44,025 nucleotides of DNA from Prochlorococcus sp. AG-459-E08. GTDB taxonomy: Bacteria > Cyanobacteriota > Cyanobacteriia > PCC-6307 > Cyanobiaceae. The notes beneath the pieces were generated by a model. It saw only the letters and a program-made list of their open reading frames with translations, had not been told where the DNA came from and made no database searches. Below are positions 35,583-44,025 of the stretch, one piece after another. Numbering within the stretch: position 1 is the stretch's first letter; each line of letters begins with the position of its first letter. The translations under genes and the position numbers were made by a program. The stretch covers positions 1 through 44,025 of the forward strand of contig QCRB01000001.1 of NCBI GenBank assembly GCA_003209425.1, given 5' to 3'.

Positions 35583-36542
35583 ATGAATAACAAAATATAT
35601 AACCCTCAAAATACTCGTAATCTTGTGTCAGGTGGAGCAGGATTTCTTGGCTCACATCTGATTGATAAATTAATGCAAAAAGGAGAAAAGGTGATATGTT
35701 TAGACAATTATTTTACTGGAGACAAATCTAATATTGCAAAATGGCTAAACCATCAAAATTTTGAGATAATTAGGCATGATGTTACTGAACCAATCCAACT
35801 AGAAGTTGATAAAATATGGCATCTAGCTTGTCCTGCATCCCCAATACATTATCAATCAAATCCTATAAAAACCTCTAAAACAATTTTTCTAGGTACATAC
35901 AATTTGTTAGGACTTGCTAGAAGAGTTGGAGCAGATTTTTTACTAGCTAGTACAAGTGAAGTATATGGTGATCCAAAAATAAACCCTCAAACAGAAGATT
36001 ACAGAGGGTCTGTAAATACAGTTGGCATTAGAAGCTGTTATGACGAGGGTAAAAGGATTGCTGAAACATTATGTGCAGACTATAAGCGAATGCATAATAT
36101 TAATACAAGAATTATGAGGATTTTTAATACTTATGGTCCAAGGATGCGTTGTGATGATGGTAGAGTTGTCAGCAATTTCATATTCCAAGCTCTTCAAGGC
36201 AAGCCATTAACTATATATGGCAATGGTAATCAAACTCGCTCTTTTTGTTTCGTTGATGATCTAATAAAAGGGATGATAAAACTTATGGAATCAGATATCT
36301 ACACACCAGTTAATATTGGTAATCCCCATGAATTTACAATTTTAGAATTAGCAGAAAAAATCAAAAAGCTTATAAACCCAAATTTAGATTTTATATATAA
36401 ATCACTACCTGAGGATGACCCTCTACAAAGAAAACCTGATATAAGTAAAGCCATTAATAATTTAAATTGGCATCCAGAAATCTCATTAGATGAAGGGATT
36501 AATCTCACAATTGATTGGTTTAAGAAAGAATATTTGAATTAA
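35583..36542 (+). CDS. UDP-glucuronate decarboxylase (UDP-xylose synthase)
   Basis: A 319-aa extended SDR that converts UDP-glucuronate to UDP-xylose. NAD-binding [14 protein letters not shown], then [36 protein letters not shown] with the UXS-type pattern; catalytic STSEVYGD and Y153-x3-K157 in [33 protein letters not shown] follows. These motifs are specific to UXS-type decarboxylases. It is divergent from ugd, so the pair forms a UDP-xylose route. An 820-nt stretch with a pseudogene follows it. Confidence 0.93.
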   Translation: MNNKIYNPQNTRNLVSGGAGFLGSHLIDKLMQKGEKVICLDNYFTGDKSNIAKWLNHQNFEIIRHDVTEPIQLEVDKIWHLACPASPIHYQSNPIKTSKTIFLGTYNLLGLARRVGADFLLASTSEVYGDPKINPQTEDYRGSVNTVGIRSCYDEGKRIAETLCADYKRMHNINTRIMRIFNTYGPRMRCDDGRVVSNFIFQALQGKPLTIYGNGNQTRSFCFVDDLIKGMIKLMESDIYTPVNIGNPHEFTILELAEKIKKLINPNLDFIYKSLPEDDPLQRKPDISKAINNLNWHPEISLDEGINLTIDWFKKEYLN

Positions 36543-36626
36543 AGAATTTAATAAAAATTGATTACTTTAAAAAACTCTAATCTTTATTTATTTAAAAGGG
36601 AAATTATAAGTCTGAATTATTTATCT

Positions 36627-37330
36627 TTATTTAATTTTTTTTGCAACTAATACTATATTTTACCGATCAAATACTTACCACCTACTCTATCCAATATTCT
36701 TGAAAAAGGGAAAATAAAATTATCGTAAAAAGTCAGGGAAAATTCAGAAAGCGGAGATTTATTATTTTTATTGAATAATTTTCATAATAATGTAATAAAA
36801 AAACCACAAAAGTCAGCATAGTGAATTCTTTCTACTTCAAAACCTGTTTTATAGCTAATATTTTTAATTTTGAAATTTCATATCTACGGTAATGTCCAAC
36901 AATTTCATCTAACTTTGTCCAAAGTATCATTTATGCAGGAACAAACAAAAATAAAGTTCCGTTTTCCTTTAGTACTTTATTAAAAGATTTCATTATTTTA
37001 AAATCATTTTCGATATGCTCTATAACATTTGATGAGAATATTAAATCTGTAGTTTTCGATAAATTATCAATATTTTCTAAAAATTTAAAATTTCTCTTTT
37101 TTAGATATTCTTGATTTATATGATCAATCTCTACGCATAAAGGTTCTTTTTATATTTATTTCTAAAAATAAGAGATAATGTCCCAATCCCTGCTCCAAAT
37201 CAATTATTTTTTAATGCTTTTAAAGAGTATTTCAAAGAATCATATACAATAGAATCATTATAATTTTTGAGAGATTCTAAAATCAATAACTCTCTCAATC
37301 CTGTGTATAAGTTTTTTTTATTATTTTGGA
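36627..37330 (-). pseudogene. Decayed SAM-dependent methyltransferase
   Basis: The 820 nt between uxs and the FnlA/CapE-like gene has no intact gene, but the minus strand encodes a recognisable class I methyltransferase broken by several lesions. Reading from 37330: an N-terminal helix region, then an in-frame TGA (37200-37202) just before the SAM motif FGAGIGTLSLIF, a frameshift near 37135-37150, then VEIDHINQEYL and DLIFSSNVIEHIENDF and KVLKENGTLFLFVPA, a TAA at 36931-36933, a frameshift near 36853-36869, a TGA at 36782-36784, and a frameshift near 36655-36662 before the last strand. The start codon is also lost. Such methyltransferases often decorate O-antigen sugars. Lesion positions are read by eye and approximate. 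Confidence 0.85.
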
Positions 37331-37363
37331 TTACTAAATATATTTTTAAAATTAATTACTCTT

Positions 37364-38371
37364 TTATGGAAGTGCTTTTTTAATAAAATCTAAATCTAAC
37401 AAGATTTCTTGAATCTCTTCTACCGAAAGTCTCTTAGTATTATGTGATGTATATTCTTTATATTCTTTATTAATTTCTTTACCCTCTTTGAAAAACTTAT
37501 CATAATTTAAAGATCTATTATCAGATGGTAATCTGAAAAATTTTCCATTATCTTCAACTCTAGCCATCTCTTCTCTAGATAAAAGAGATTCATAAAGTTT
37601 TTCTCCATGTCTAGTTCCTATTATGATATTTTCTTTTTTGTAATTAAATATATTTTTTAAAGCGATCACCAAATCTAGTAGAGTACAAGCAGGAGATTTT
37701 TGTACAAAAATGTCACCTTGTGAGCCATTATTGAAAGCATGCAAAACTAAATCAACAGATTCGTCTAAAGACATAAGATATCTTGTCATTTGAGGATCAG
37801 TAATAGTAATTGGATTATTATTTTTTATTTGATTAACAAATAGGGGTATTACAGAACCTCTTGAGCACATTACATTTCCATACCTAGTTGCACAAAATAT
37901 TGTATTCATATCATTTATTAAGTTTTTTGATAGCATCAATTTCTCCATCATTGCCTTTGATAATCCCATTGCATTTATGGGATAAACTGCTTTATCAGTG
38001 CTAAGTAGAACAACTTTTTTTAATTTACTATTTGAAGCGGCTTTCAATAGATTTTCAGTACCTATTATATTTGTTTTCACAGCTTCCATAGGATAAAACT
38101 CACAAGAGGGGACTTGTTTTAATGCAGCTGCATGAAACACATAATCAATTTCATAACAAGCGTTTAAAACAGAGTCATAGTCTCTTATATCACCAATACA
38201 AAATTTTACTCGAGAGTCTTTTATATTTTTCCTCATTTGATATTGTTTATTTTCGTCCCTACTAAAAATTGTTATATTTTTTACATTCTTTTTTAAAAGA
38301 TAATTACATAAAGTTGTCCCAAAAGAACCTGTTCCTCCTGTTATTAAAAAGTTTTTAGAGTTTAAATTCAT
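37364..38371 (-). CDS. UDP-GlcNAc 4,6-dehydratase/5-epimerase (FnlA/WbjB/CapE-like)
   Basis: A 335-aa extended SDR, the first enzyme in making UDP-L-FucNAc or related 6-deoxy-L-amino sugars. NAD motif NFLITGGTGSFGTTL, then FSRDENKQYQMR, HAAALKQVPSCEFYPMEAVKTNIIGTENLL, LLSTDKAVYPINAMGLSKAMMEKL. The catalytic motif has M135-x3-K139 in place of Tyr, the CapE/WbjB-type; PseB-type enzymes have Tyr. This supports the L-amino sugar branch over pseudaminic acid. The RmlD-like gene upstream overlaps its start by 4 nt (ATGA at 38368-38371), so they are translationally coupled. Confidence 0.9.
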   Translation of the reverse strand: MNLNSKNFLITGGTGSFGTTLCNYLLKKNVKNITIFSRDENKQYQMRKNIKDSRVKFCIGDIRDYDSVLNACYEIDYVFHAAALKQVPSCEFYPMEAVKTNIIGTENLLKAASNSKLKKVVLLSTDKAVYPINAMGLSKAMMEKLMLSKNLINDMNTIFCATRYGNVMCSRGSVIPLFVNQIKNNNPITITDPQMTRYLMSLDESVDLVLHAFNNGSQGDIFVQKSPACTLLDLVIALKNIFNYKKENIIIGTRHGEKLYESLLSREEMARVEDNGKFFRLPSDNRSLNYDKFFKEGKEINKEYKEYTSHNTKRLSVEEIQEILLDLDFIKKALP

Positions 38372-39240
38372 TGATTTAATAAATTAAATTCTTCCATTGA
38401 CTTTACTAACAATGGCCATGGATTGCTTCGATATCCAGTTAGATTTCTAAAATATTCTGAATTTAATGACCTATTAATTTTTATTTCTTTATTAGGAACT
38501 ATTTCATTTAGTTTATTATATTGATTTGCAATTATTTTTAATAGATCGTATTTGGATATTGGTTCTCCTGATATATGAATTATTCCCTTTAAATTTTTGT
38601 TTGGAAGAATATACATATCAATTATACGAGCCAACTCTAATACAGTAAGTCCAGAAAAAATTGCTTCTTTATAGCCTTCAACTGAGCCCTCCTGATTTAA
38701 AAACCATTCTAGCAAACCTTTCCTAGAATCTAATTCATGACCTATTACAGATTTTCTTATAGTAATAATATTTTCATCATCTATCTCTCCCAATAATTTA
38801 CTTTTTCCATATATGTCGGGAGGGTCAGGATTATCTCTCTCACTGTAGAAACCCTTTTCACCTGAAAAAACACAGTCCGAGCTAAAGTGAATAAGTCTAG
38901 ATTGAATTTCATCGCATATTTCCTTTAATCTAAATGGAAACAAAGAATTAATATTGATATAGTTTTCTATATTATCTAAATTTTTTCCACTTATTTTATT
39001 AGTCTGACCAATACAATTAATTATTACATCAGGCATCAATGCTTTAATATTTCTTCTTAAATCAGTAGTATTCTGAATATTTTGAATAATGATCAATCTA
39101 TTAATATATTTCTTTTTAAAAAATTTTAATTTAGAAGAATCCCTTAAAAAACCATAAGTTTCATAGTTGCTTTTTTCAAAAAAATATTTTGTTAATGTAT
39201 TACCTAAAAGTCCATTTGAGCCTAGTATTAATAATTTCAT
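38368..39240 (-). CDS. RmlD-like reductase (WbvR-like SDR)
   Basis: A 290-aa SDR of the RmlD family: LLILGSNGLLGNTLTKYF, DVIINCIGQTNKI, INSLFPFRLKEICDEIQSRLIHFSSDCVFSGEKGFYSERDNPDPPDIYGKSKLLGE (Y-x3-K in IYGKSKLLGE). Such reductases reduce a 4-keto sugar. Known RmlD-like homologues in L-quinovosamine/L-rhamnosamine pathways (WbvR in Vibrio cholerae O37) follow the dehydratase/5-epimerase; the tight coupling here to the FnlA/CapE-like gene is consistent. A dTDP-rhamnose role is less likely, because rmlABC are not nearby. Sugar identity is inference. Confidence 0.72.
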   Translation of the reverse strand: MKLLILGSNGLLGNTLTKYFFEKSNYETYGFLRDSSKLKFFKKKYINRLIIIQNIQNTTDLRRNIKALMPDVIINCIGQTNKISGKNLDNIENYININSLFPFRLKEICDEIQSRLIHFSSDCVFSGEKGFYSERDNPDPPDIYGKSKLLGEIDDENIITIRKSVIGHELDSRKGLLEWFLNQEGSVEGYKEAIFSGLTVLELARIIDMYILPNKNLKGIIHISGEPISKYDLLKIIANQYNKLNEIVPNKEIKINRSLNSEYFRNLTGYRSNPWPLLVKSMEEFNLLNQ

Positions 39241-39304
39241 TGTTTTTCATTTAAAAGTTTACAATTTAAATTAATGAAAATTTACTGAAAATTTTTTTTT
39301 AAAT

Positions 39305-40360
39305 TTAATTGATCACTTTTTTTATGGTTTCGTAAATATCAATTTTGGAATATGGGTTAAAGGTATAAGCAGGATTACAAACATCATACACATAGTCTAA
39401 ATCAGAAGCAATTATAGGAAGTTTATTTATCTTAGCTTCTATTAATGGCAATCCTAATGATTCATTCAATGAAGGAAATATTAAGTAATCAGTAAGATTG
39501 TATATGTCAAAAATTGTACTTAAAGATAGATTTCTAATAAATAAGATATTTTTATTTTTGCTAAAATCGCCCCTCATTTTATTTGGATCTACTGTCAATA
39601 TAAGTTTTATCCTATTCGGATAATCTCTAAAAATCTTTTTGAAACTAGATAGTAATAATTTATGATTTTTATGTGGATCTAAAGATGCTGGATAAAAAAA
39701 CAATATGTTAATTTTAGATAAATCTTCCAAATAAGATATGAGTTTATATTCTTTTCTTAATTTTAAATTTATAAAGTAATTATTGTAAAAATCAATATTG
39801 ACATTTTTCCAGAATTTTTCACATTTAAAAGTTCTATTTTGAGGCCTACATTTAGAAATTATTTTTTTCATTGATTTTGTTTGTACAATTATGTAATCAG
39901 TTTTTTTTATGAAAGTATTAATTAACGTCTTATGTAAGAAATGATATATTAAAAAACTTAATTTGAAAAATTTTTTTCTATCAAGATAATTTAAATCATT
40001 AAACAAATTTTTATTTTGAAATAAAATAAAAACTTTACTAGTAGAAATTGAAAATCTAAAAAGTGGTGGCAAACCATTTAGATAATATTCATAGAAGAAC
40101 TTTTTTTTATTTTTTTTCTTTGAAAGTTTATTAAATAATCGAAAATAATAAATTCTCTGCTTTAGTACAAAAAAATTACGAAAAATATTTCTTTTGAAAA
40201 ACTTTATTTCAGCGTGCAAAAATGGTTGCAAATGTTTTTTAGCTCTATAATCAAGCAAAATTAAGTTACTTTTCTTATCTATCTCATTGTGCATCATGGA
40301 TAGATAAACAATTCCACCGCCATTATGAATACTTATGCAATTATAAATTTTATTAATCAT
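39305..40360 (-). CDS. GT4-like glycosyltransferase
   Basis: A 351-aa GT-B type protein. N-terminal domain: NCISIHNGGGIVYLSMMHNE, very Lys/Phe rich middle, then KKTDYIIVQTKSMKKIISKC and the donor domain NILFFYPASLDPHKNHKLLLSSFKKI, then LIFPSLNESLGLPLIEAKINKLPIIASDLDYVYDV (E-x7-E). Strong AT bias gives extreme Lys/Phe/Ile/Asn content. Activity unknown; retaining sugar transferase is expected. It is the most upstream gene of the minus-strand run and divergent from the NeuA-like gene (52 nt). Confidence 0.82.
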   Translation of the reverse strand: MINKIYNCISIHNGGGIVYLSMMHNEIDKKSNLILLDYRAKKHLQPFLHAEIKFFKRNIFRNFFVLKQRIYYFRLFNKLSKKKNKKKFFYEYYLNGLPPLFRFSISTSKVFILFQNKNLFNDLNYLDRKKFFKLSFLIYHFLHKTLINTFIKKTDYIIVQTKSMKKIISKCRPQNRTFKCEKFWKNVNIDFYNNYFINLKLRKEYKLISYLEDLSKINILFFYPASLDPHKNHKLLLSSFKKIFRDYPNRIKLILTVDPNKMRGDFSKNKNILFIRNLSLSTIFDIYNLTDYLIFPSLNESLGLPLIEAKINKLPIIASDLDYVYDVCNPAYTFNPYSKIDIYETIKKVIN

Positions 40361-40412
40361 TTATATAAAATTTTTTTTTTAAATTGACGGTCCTTGTTAT
40401 ATTAACTAAAAA

Positions 40413-41120
40413 ATGAAAAATAGAATAATATGTATGATTCCAGCAAGAATAGGATCACAAAGATTTAAGCAAAAAAATCTAGCTCTTATAGATGGCAAGC
40501 CAGTCTTAGCATGGGGAATTGAATCTGCTATAAATTCAAAAATATTCGATCAAATTATCATCAATGGTGATAATATTCTTTTTAAGAAAATAGCAGAAAA
40601 ATATAAGTTGCAATATTACAATAGAAATTCTTCACTTTCCTCTAGTAATGCAAAATCAGATGATGTAATATACGACTTTATAAATAAATTTGATTGTGAT
40701 TATATCGTTTGGTTTAATGCAATAGCACCCTTACAGACAAAAAAAGACATTAAAGATTTTACTGTTTCTCTTCTCCAAGAAAATTTTAATTCACTTTTTT
40801 CAGTTCAATCTAATCATATACAAGCATTATTTGAAGAATCTCCAATAAATTTTTCAACTAAAGATAAGTTTTCAAAAACTCAAGATTTAAAGCCAATCAA
40901 ATGTTTTGTTCCATCAATGATGGGTTGGGAAAGTAAAATTTTCATACAAAACTATTTAAAGAACAAATACAGCTTTTTTTCAGGATCAGTAGGATATTAT
41001 GAAATCAAATCAAAGCTCACCTCTTTAGTTATTAAAAATGAAGATGACTTTAAATTAATAAGATCAGTTATTGAGGGATTCGAGTCATACAATAATAAAG
41101 TTGAATATTATGCTGAATAA
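40413..41120 (+). CDS. Acylneuraminate cytidylyltransferase family (NeuA-like)
   Basis: A 235-aa nucleotidyltransferase that activates an acidic sugar with CTP. The N-terminus, IPARIGSQRFKQKNLALIDGKPVLAWGIES, is the pyrophosphorylase-type nucleotide loop of NeuA/KdsB relatives; then VWFNAIAPLQTKKDIKDF in the middle. The match is to the general family; it is not possible to say whether the sugar is sialic-, legionaminic-, pseudaminic- or Kdo-like. No neuB-type synthase is in the window. First gene of a plus-strand cassette with the LDH2 and Gfo genes. Confidence 0.78.
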   Translation: MKNRIICMIPARIGSQRFKQKNLALIDGKPVLAWGIESAINSKIFDQIIINGDNILFKKIAEKYKLQYYNRNSSLSSSNAKSDDVIYDFINKFDCDYIVWFNAIAPLQTKKDIKDFTVSLLQENFNSLFSVQSNHIQALFEESPINFSTKDKFSKTQDLKPIKCFVPSMMGWESKIFIQNYLKNKYSFFSGSVGYYEIKSKLTSLVIKNEDDFKLIRSVIEGFESYNNKVEYYAE

Positions 41121-42132
41121 GAATATGAAAAGAATAAATCATAAAATTTTAGAAATTAAAATAAAGGAATCTTTACTTGAAAATGGAGCCAATGCATTTT
41201 CAGCTGAATCTGTTTCGACAGGATTGGTTGAAACTTCTTTAAGAGGGGTTGATTCTCATGGCATTAGGTTATTGCCACACTATATTAATGCTTTAAAAAA
41301 TGGAAGAATTAATGGCAATCCAAAATTAGAAATAATAAATACATTTCCAGCTTTTGTAGGCCTTGATGCTGATAATGGATTTGGTCATGCCGCAGGATTT
41401 AAAAGTATAGAAATAGGAATGGAATTAGCAAACAAATATGGAATAGCTGCAATTTCTGTATTTAATTCAAGTCATCCTGGTGCTATGGCCTCTTTTTCTC
41501 TAAAGGCTGCAAGAAATGGATTTTGTAGCTTCTCTTTTACTCATGCAGATTCATTATTAAAGAGTTATGGAGGTAAAAACTCTTTTTTTGGGACTAATCC
41601 CATTTGCTTTGCCGCTCCAAGAAAAAATGAAGAACCATTTTGCCTTGATATGGCTCCCACTTTTATTCCTTGGAACAAAATACTTGAGTCTAAAGAAAAA
41701 AATGAATCACTAAAAGATAACGTGGCCGTTGATTCCGAAGGGAACCCTACAAATAATCCTGACAAGGCAAAAGCACTTCTTGGAATTGGGAATTATAAAG
41801 GTTTTGCATTGGCCTCTATGGTTGAAGTCCTTTGTTCTACTCTTTCAGGAATGCCTTTTGGTCCTCATATCCCAAGTATGTATGGATCTCCTATTGAACA
41901 AAATAGAAATTTAGGTCAGTTCTATCTTGTATTTAGAAATGATGTCAATATACATTCAGATGTATTTAATGAGGCATTAAAAAGAATGTCTGATGAAGTT
42001 AGAGCACAGGATCCAAATAATTCAAATCAACCAGTATTAATGCCTAATGATCCTCAAATCAATTTTTCTAAAGATAGAGAAAATAAAGGTATTCCAGTTA
42101 TGCAAAATATCTTGGATTTAATATCTATTTAA
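41110..42132 (+). CDS. LDH2/MDH2-family NAD(P)-dependent oxidoreductase
   Basis: A 340-aa protein of the malate/L-lactate dehydrogenase (LDH2/MDH2, ComC/YiaK-like) family, which reduces 2-oxo acids and similar compounds. Signatures: ETSLRGVDSHGIRLLPHYINAL (GVDSHG), DNGFGHAAGFKSIEIGMELA, ISVFNSSHPGAMASF, TNPICFAAPRK, and GNYKGFALASMVEVLCSTLSG. The ATG at 41110 overlaps the NeuA-like stop by 11 nt; an ATG at 41125 would also fit. In a glycan locus the substrate may be a 2-keto acid sugar (ulosonic type), but this is inference. Confidence 0.85.
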   Translation: MLNKNMKRINHKILEIKIKESLLENGANAFSAESVSTGLVETSLRGVDSHGIRLLPHYINALKNGRINGNPKLEIINTFPAFVGLDADNGFGHAAGFKSIEIGMELANKYGIAAISVFNSSHPGAMASFSLKAARNGFCSFSFTHADSLLKSYGGKNSFFGTNPICFAAPRKNEEPFCLDMAPTFIPWNKILESKEKNESLKDNVAVDSEGNPTNNPDKAKALLGIGNYKGFALASMVEVLCSTLSGMPFGPHIPSMYGSPIEQNRNLGQFYLVFRNDVNIHSDVFNEALKRMSDEVRAQDPNNSNQPVLMPNDPQINFSKDRENKGIPVMQNILDLISI

Positions 42133-42136
42133 TAAA

Positions 42137-43321
42137 ATGAAAAAATCTTTAGAAATAGTTTTAGTTGGGACTGGATTCTATGTTTGTGGAAAGAATAAAA
42201 AAGAATATGGAACAATACTGCCTGCAATATTTTCATTCGCAAAATTAAATCAAATTAATATAAAAATAATCATTGCGATTAATAAAGAAAATAGTAAAAA
42301 TCATTTTTTAGAGAAATATGAATCTTTAAAAAAATGTATAGATACAAAAGATCTTGTAAAATACAAATTCATTTTTTGCAAAGGATTACCAAAAATATTT
42401 TTAAAGGAATATGAAATCAGCAAAAACTTTGTTGCTGGAATTATTTCAATCCCTGATGATCTGCACTATGAATGGTCAGAGGCACTTTTAAAAGCTGGAA
42501 TTCCATTAATGGTGGTTAAGCCTCTTACTTTGAAACTTAATGAGTCTATTAAATTAAACGAATTAAGTAAAAAAATATCTGTTCCTATTTTCGTTGAATT
42601 TCATAAAAGATTTGATAGGCAAATAAAATATGCCAGGAATTCTTTTCAAAATGGTCTTATTGGTGAACCTCTTTACTCATATACGGAATATACGCAAAGA
42701 AAAGAGGTGCCAATGGAAAACTTCAAAAATTGGGTAGAAAGAAGTAATATTTTCTCTTACTTAGGCGTACATTATGTTGATGTTATGAGATATGTAACTG
42801 GTGCAGTCCCAAAAAGAGTACTTGCTTCAGGTCAAAAAAGATTTTTAAGAAAAGAAGGAATTAATACTTATGATAGTATTCAATGCAATATTGAGTGGGA
42901 AACTAATACAAAAATTTCTTTTAATCAATTTATAATTTGTAGTTGGATAGAATCCAATAAATCATCTTCAATGTCAAAGCAAGATTTTCATATTGTCGGT
43001 ACTAAAGGAAGAATAGATTGTGAACAAAAAGAGAGAGGATTAAAAATTTTAACCGACGATGCATTTACGGAAGAGGTTAATCCAGATTTTACTAAGATTT
43101 ATCCTTATAAAGATTCTTTTATATTTGAGGGATATGGAATTGAGTCAATTAATAATTATCTAGCTAATGTAATAAATAAATTTAGTTTTAAAAACGATAA
43201 AAGGATTTGTGATGCAAAAGAAGCATTATACTCAACAGCAGTAATTGAGGCAGCTTTTAAAAGTCTTAAAAAGAATTCGATATGGACGGATATTGAACCA
43301 TTAGTTATTAAAAAAAAATAA
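42137..43321 (+). CDS. Gfo/Idh/MocA-family oxidoreductase
   Basis: A 394-aa NAD-dependent sugar oxidoreductase: an N-terminal Rossmann-type strand LEIVLVGTGFYVCGK, a VKPLTLKLNESIKLNELSKKISVPIFVEFHKRFD segment (K of the EKP-like motif appears as VKP), then YARNSFQNGLIGEPLYSYTEY, SYLGVHYVDVMRYVTG with the conserved His, and a C-terminal domain. The substrate is not known. It follows the LDH2 gene by 4 nt and precedes the GT2. Probably in the same sugar pathway. Confidence 0.82.
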   Translation: MKKSLEIVLVGTGFYVCGKNKKEYGTILPAIFSFAKLNQINIKIIIAINKENSKNHFLEKYESLKKCIDTKDLVKYKFIFCKGLPKIFLKEYEISKNFVAGIISIPDDLHYEWSEALLKAGIPLMVVKPLTLKLNESIKLNELSKKISVPIFVEFHKRFDRQIKYARNSFQNGLIGEPLYSYTEYTQRKEVPMENFKNWVERSNIFSYLGVHYVDVMRYVTGAVPKRVLASGQKRFLRKEGINTYDSIQCNIEWETNTKISFNQFIICSWIESNKSSSMSKQDFHIVGTKGRIDCEQKERGLKILTDDAFTEEVNPDFTKIYPYKDSFIFEGYGIESINNYLANVINKFSFKNDKRICDAKEALYSTAVIEAAFKSLKKNSIWTDIEPLVIKKK

Positions 43322-43372
43322 CCTATTTTCAATGTTAAGATGACCCTAGGTATTTAAATTATTTAATTCCTA

Positions 43373-44025
43373 ATGGAGAAAAATTTAATATCAATAATCA
43401 TAAGAACAAAAAATGAGGAGAGATGGATAGGCCTATGTATTGAAAGAATTAAGAAGCAATCCTATAAAAATTTCGAAATTATTCTTGTAGATTCTTTTAG
43501 TGAAGACAAAACTGTTGAAAAGGCGAAAAGAAATGGAGTTGAGAAAATAGTAAAAATAAAAGAATATAAACCTGGTAAAGCAATTAATATGGGTATTAAA
43601 GCCTCTAAGGGACAATATATCGTTATTTTATCTGCACATTGTCTACCAATAAATAGCAATTGGCTAACTGATCTTTTTGAAGAACTAAATTCAGACCCTG
43701 AACTAGCTGGAGTTTATGGCAAGCAAGTTCCCATGGACTTCTCAAGTGACGAGGACAAAAGAGATTTACTTATTGTATTTGGAGAGGATGAAAGAATTCA
43801 GCAAAAAGATAGTTTTTTTCATAATGCTAACTCTATTATTAAAAGAGATGTTTGGGAAAAGAACAACTTTAACAATGAAGTAGAGAATATTGAGGATAGA
43901 ATCTGGGCCGGGGAGATTTTAAAGAAAAACTATAAAATCAAATATACTCCCAAAGCACCTGTTTATCATTATCATGGTATACATCAATCAGGGAATAGTA
44001 AAAGACTTAAAGGTGTAACCAAAAT
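43373..44025 (+). CDS. GT2 glycosyltransferase (5' part, cut by window edge)
   Basis: The first 217 codons of a GT2-family transferase. NLISIIIRTKNEERWIGLCIERIKKQSYKNFEIILVDSFSEDKTVE is the GT-A nucleotide-binding start; GKAINMGIKASKGQYIVILSAHCLPINSNWL follows (the family DxD-like position reads SAHC here, unlike the typical DAD). FHNANSIIKRDVWEKNNFNNEVENIEDRIWAGEIL resembles the ED-containing C-half. The gene continues to the right. It starts 51 nt after the Gfo gene and is likely cotranscribed. Confidence 0.88.
   Translation, partial: MEKNLISIIIRTKNEERWIGLCIERIKKQSYKNFEIILVDSFSEDKTVEKAKRNGVEKIVKIKEYKPGKAINMGIKASKGQYIVILSAHCLPINSNWLTDLFEELNSDPELAGVYGKQVPMDFSSDEDKRDLLIVFGEDERIQQKDSFFHNANSIIKRDVWEKNNFNNEVENIEDRIWAGEILKKNYKIKYTPKAPVYHYHGIHQSGNSKRLKGVTK

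Noticed and set aside
37364-38371. PseB assignment (pseudaminic acid pathway) for the dehydratase
   Set aside because: Met in place of Tyr in the YxxxK position (M135, K139) points to the CapE/WbjB type.

Overview
The window looks like a chromosomal segment of a marine Prochlorococcus. It is strongly AT-rich, has short intergenic gaps, and encodes a Pcb-type divinyl-chlorophyll antenna protein, a cyanobacterial porin, flavodoxin and several cyanobacteria-restricted families (DUF1824, DUF3386, DUF2808, Ycf46). I cannot assign the clade from the sequence alone.

Bases 1-8.7 kb are core and semi-variable cell physiology. They hold a porin 5' end, glyQ, a MIF-like tautomerase, a methyltransferase, a DUF3386 protein, then flavodoxin (isiB) upstream of a second-type pcb gene on the minus strand. 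Divergent from isiB are an AhpC/TSA-like protein and a SemiSWEET sugar carrier, followed by an AEC-family permease with no ordinary start codon and a small ribbon-helix-helix-like protein. Bases 8.7-12.5 kb form a minus-strand trio (EamA transporter, GT4, GT39). Both glycosyltransferase genes carry an 8-nt G/C homopolymer inside a conserved N-terminal motif, which makes them candidate phase-variable loci.

Bases 12.6-25.1 kb are a dense housekeeping block: sppA, aroH, DUF2808, rpmH, rnpA, a PH-domain protein, yidC, ycf46, serS, rseP, rpsN, pnp, cysQ and rsmI. Two small or less known genes and tRNA-Arg(UCU) follow.

From the tRNA to the window end (about 26.3-44.0 kb) lies a surface-polysaccharide island, even more AT-rich, with mixed gene orientation. 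It contains an O-antigen ligase/polymerase-like protein; a set of enzymes for UDP-activated N-acetyl 6-deoxy-L-hexosamines (a cupin-less CapF-like SDR, a 2-epimerase, a FnlA/CapE-like dehydratase/epimerase and an RmlD-like reductase) with a WbuB-like transferase; a GtrA/GtrB pair facing a large GT-C-like membrane protein; a eukaryote-type UDP-glucose dehydrogenase divergent from UDP-glucuronate decarboxylase (a UDP-xylose route); a decayed methyltransferase pseudogene; and a cassette with a NeuA-like cytidylyltransferase, an LDH2-family oxidoreductase, a Gfo/Idh/MocA oxidoreductase and a GT2 cut by the window edge. Together these suggest a cell-surface glycan containing a 6-deoxy-L-amino sugar, probably xylose, and perhaps a CMP-activated acidic sugar. 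I saw no CRISPR array, insertion sequence, integrase or rRNA.
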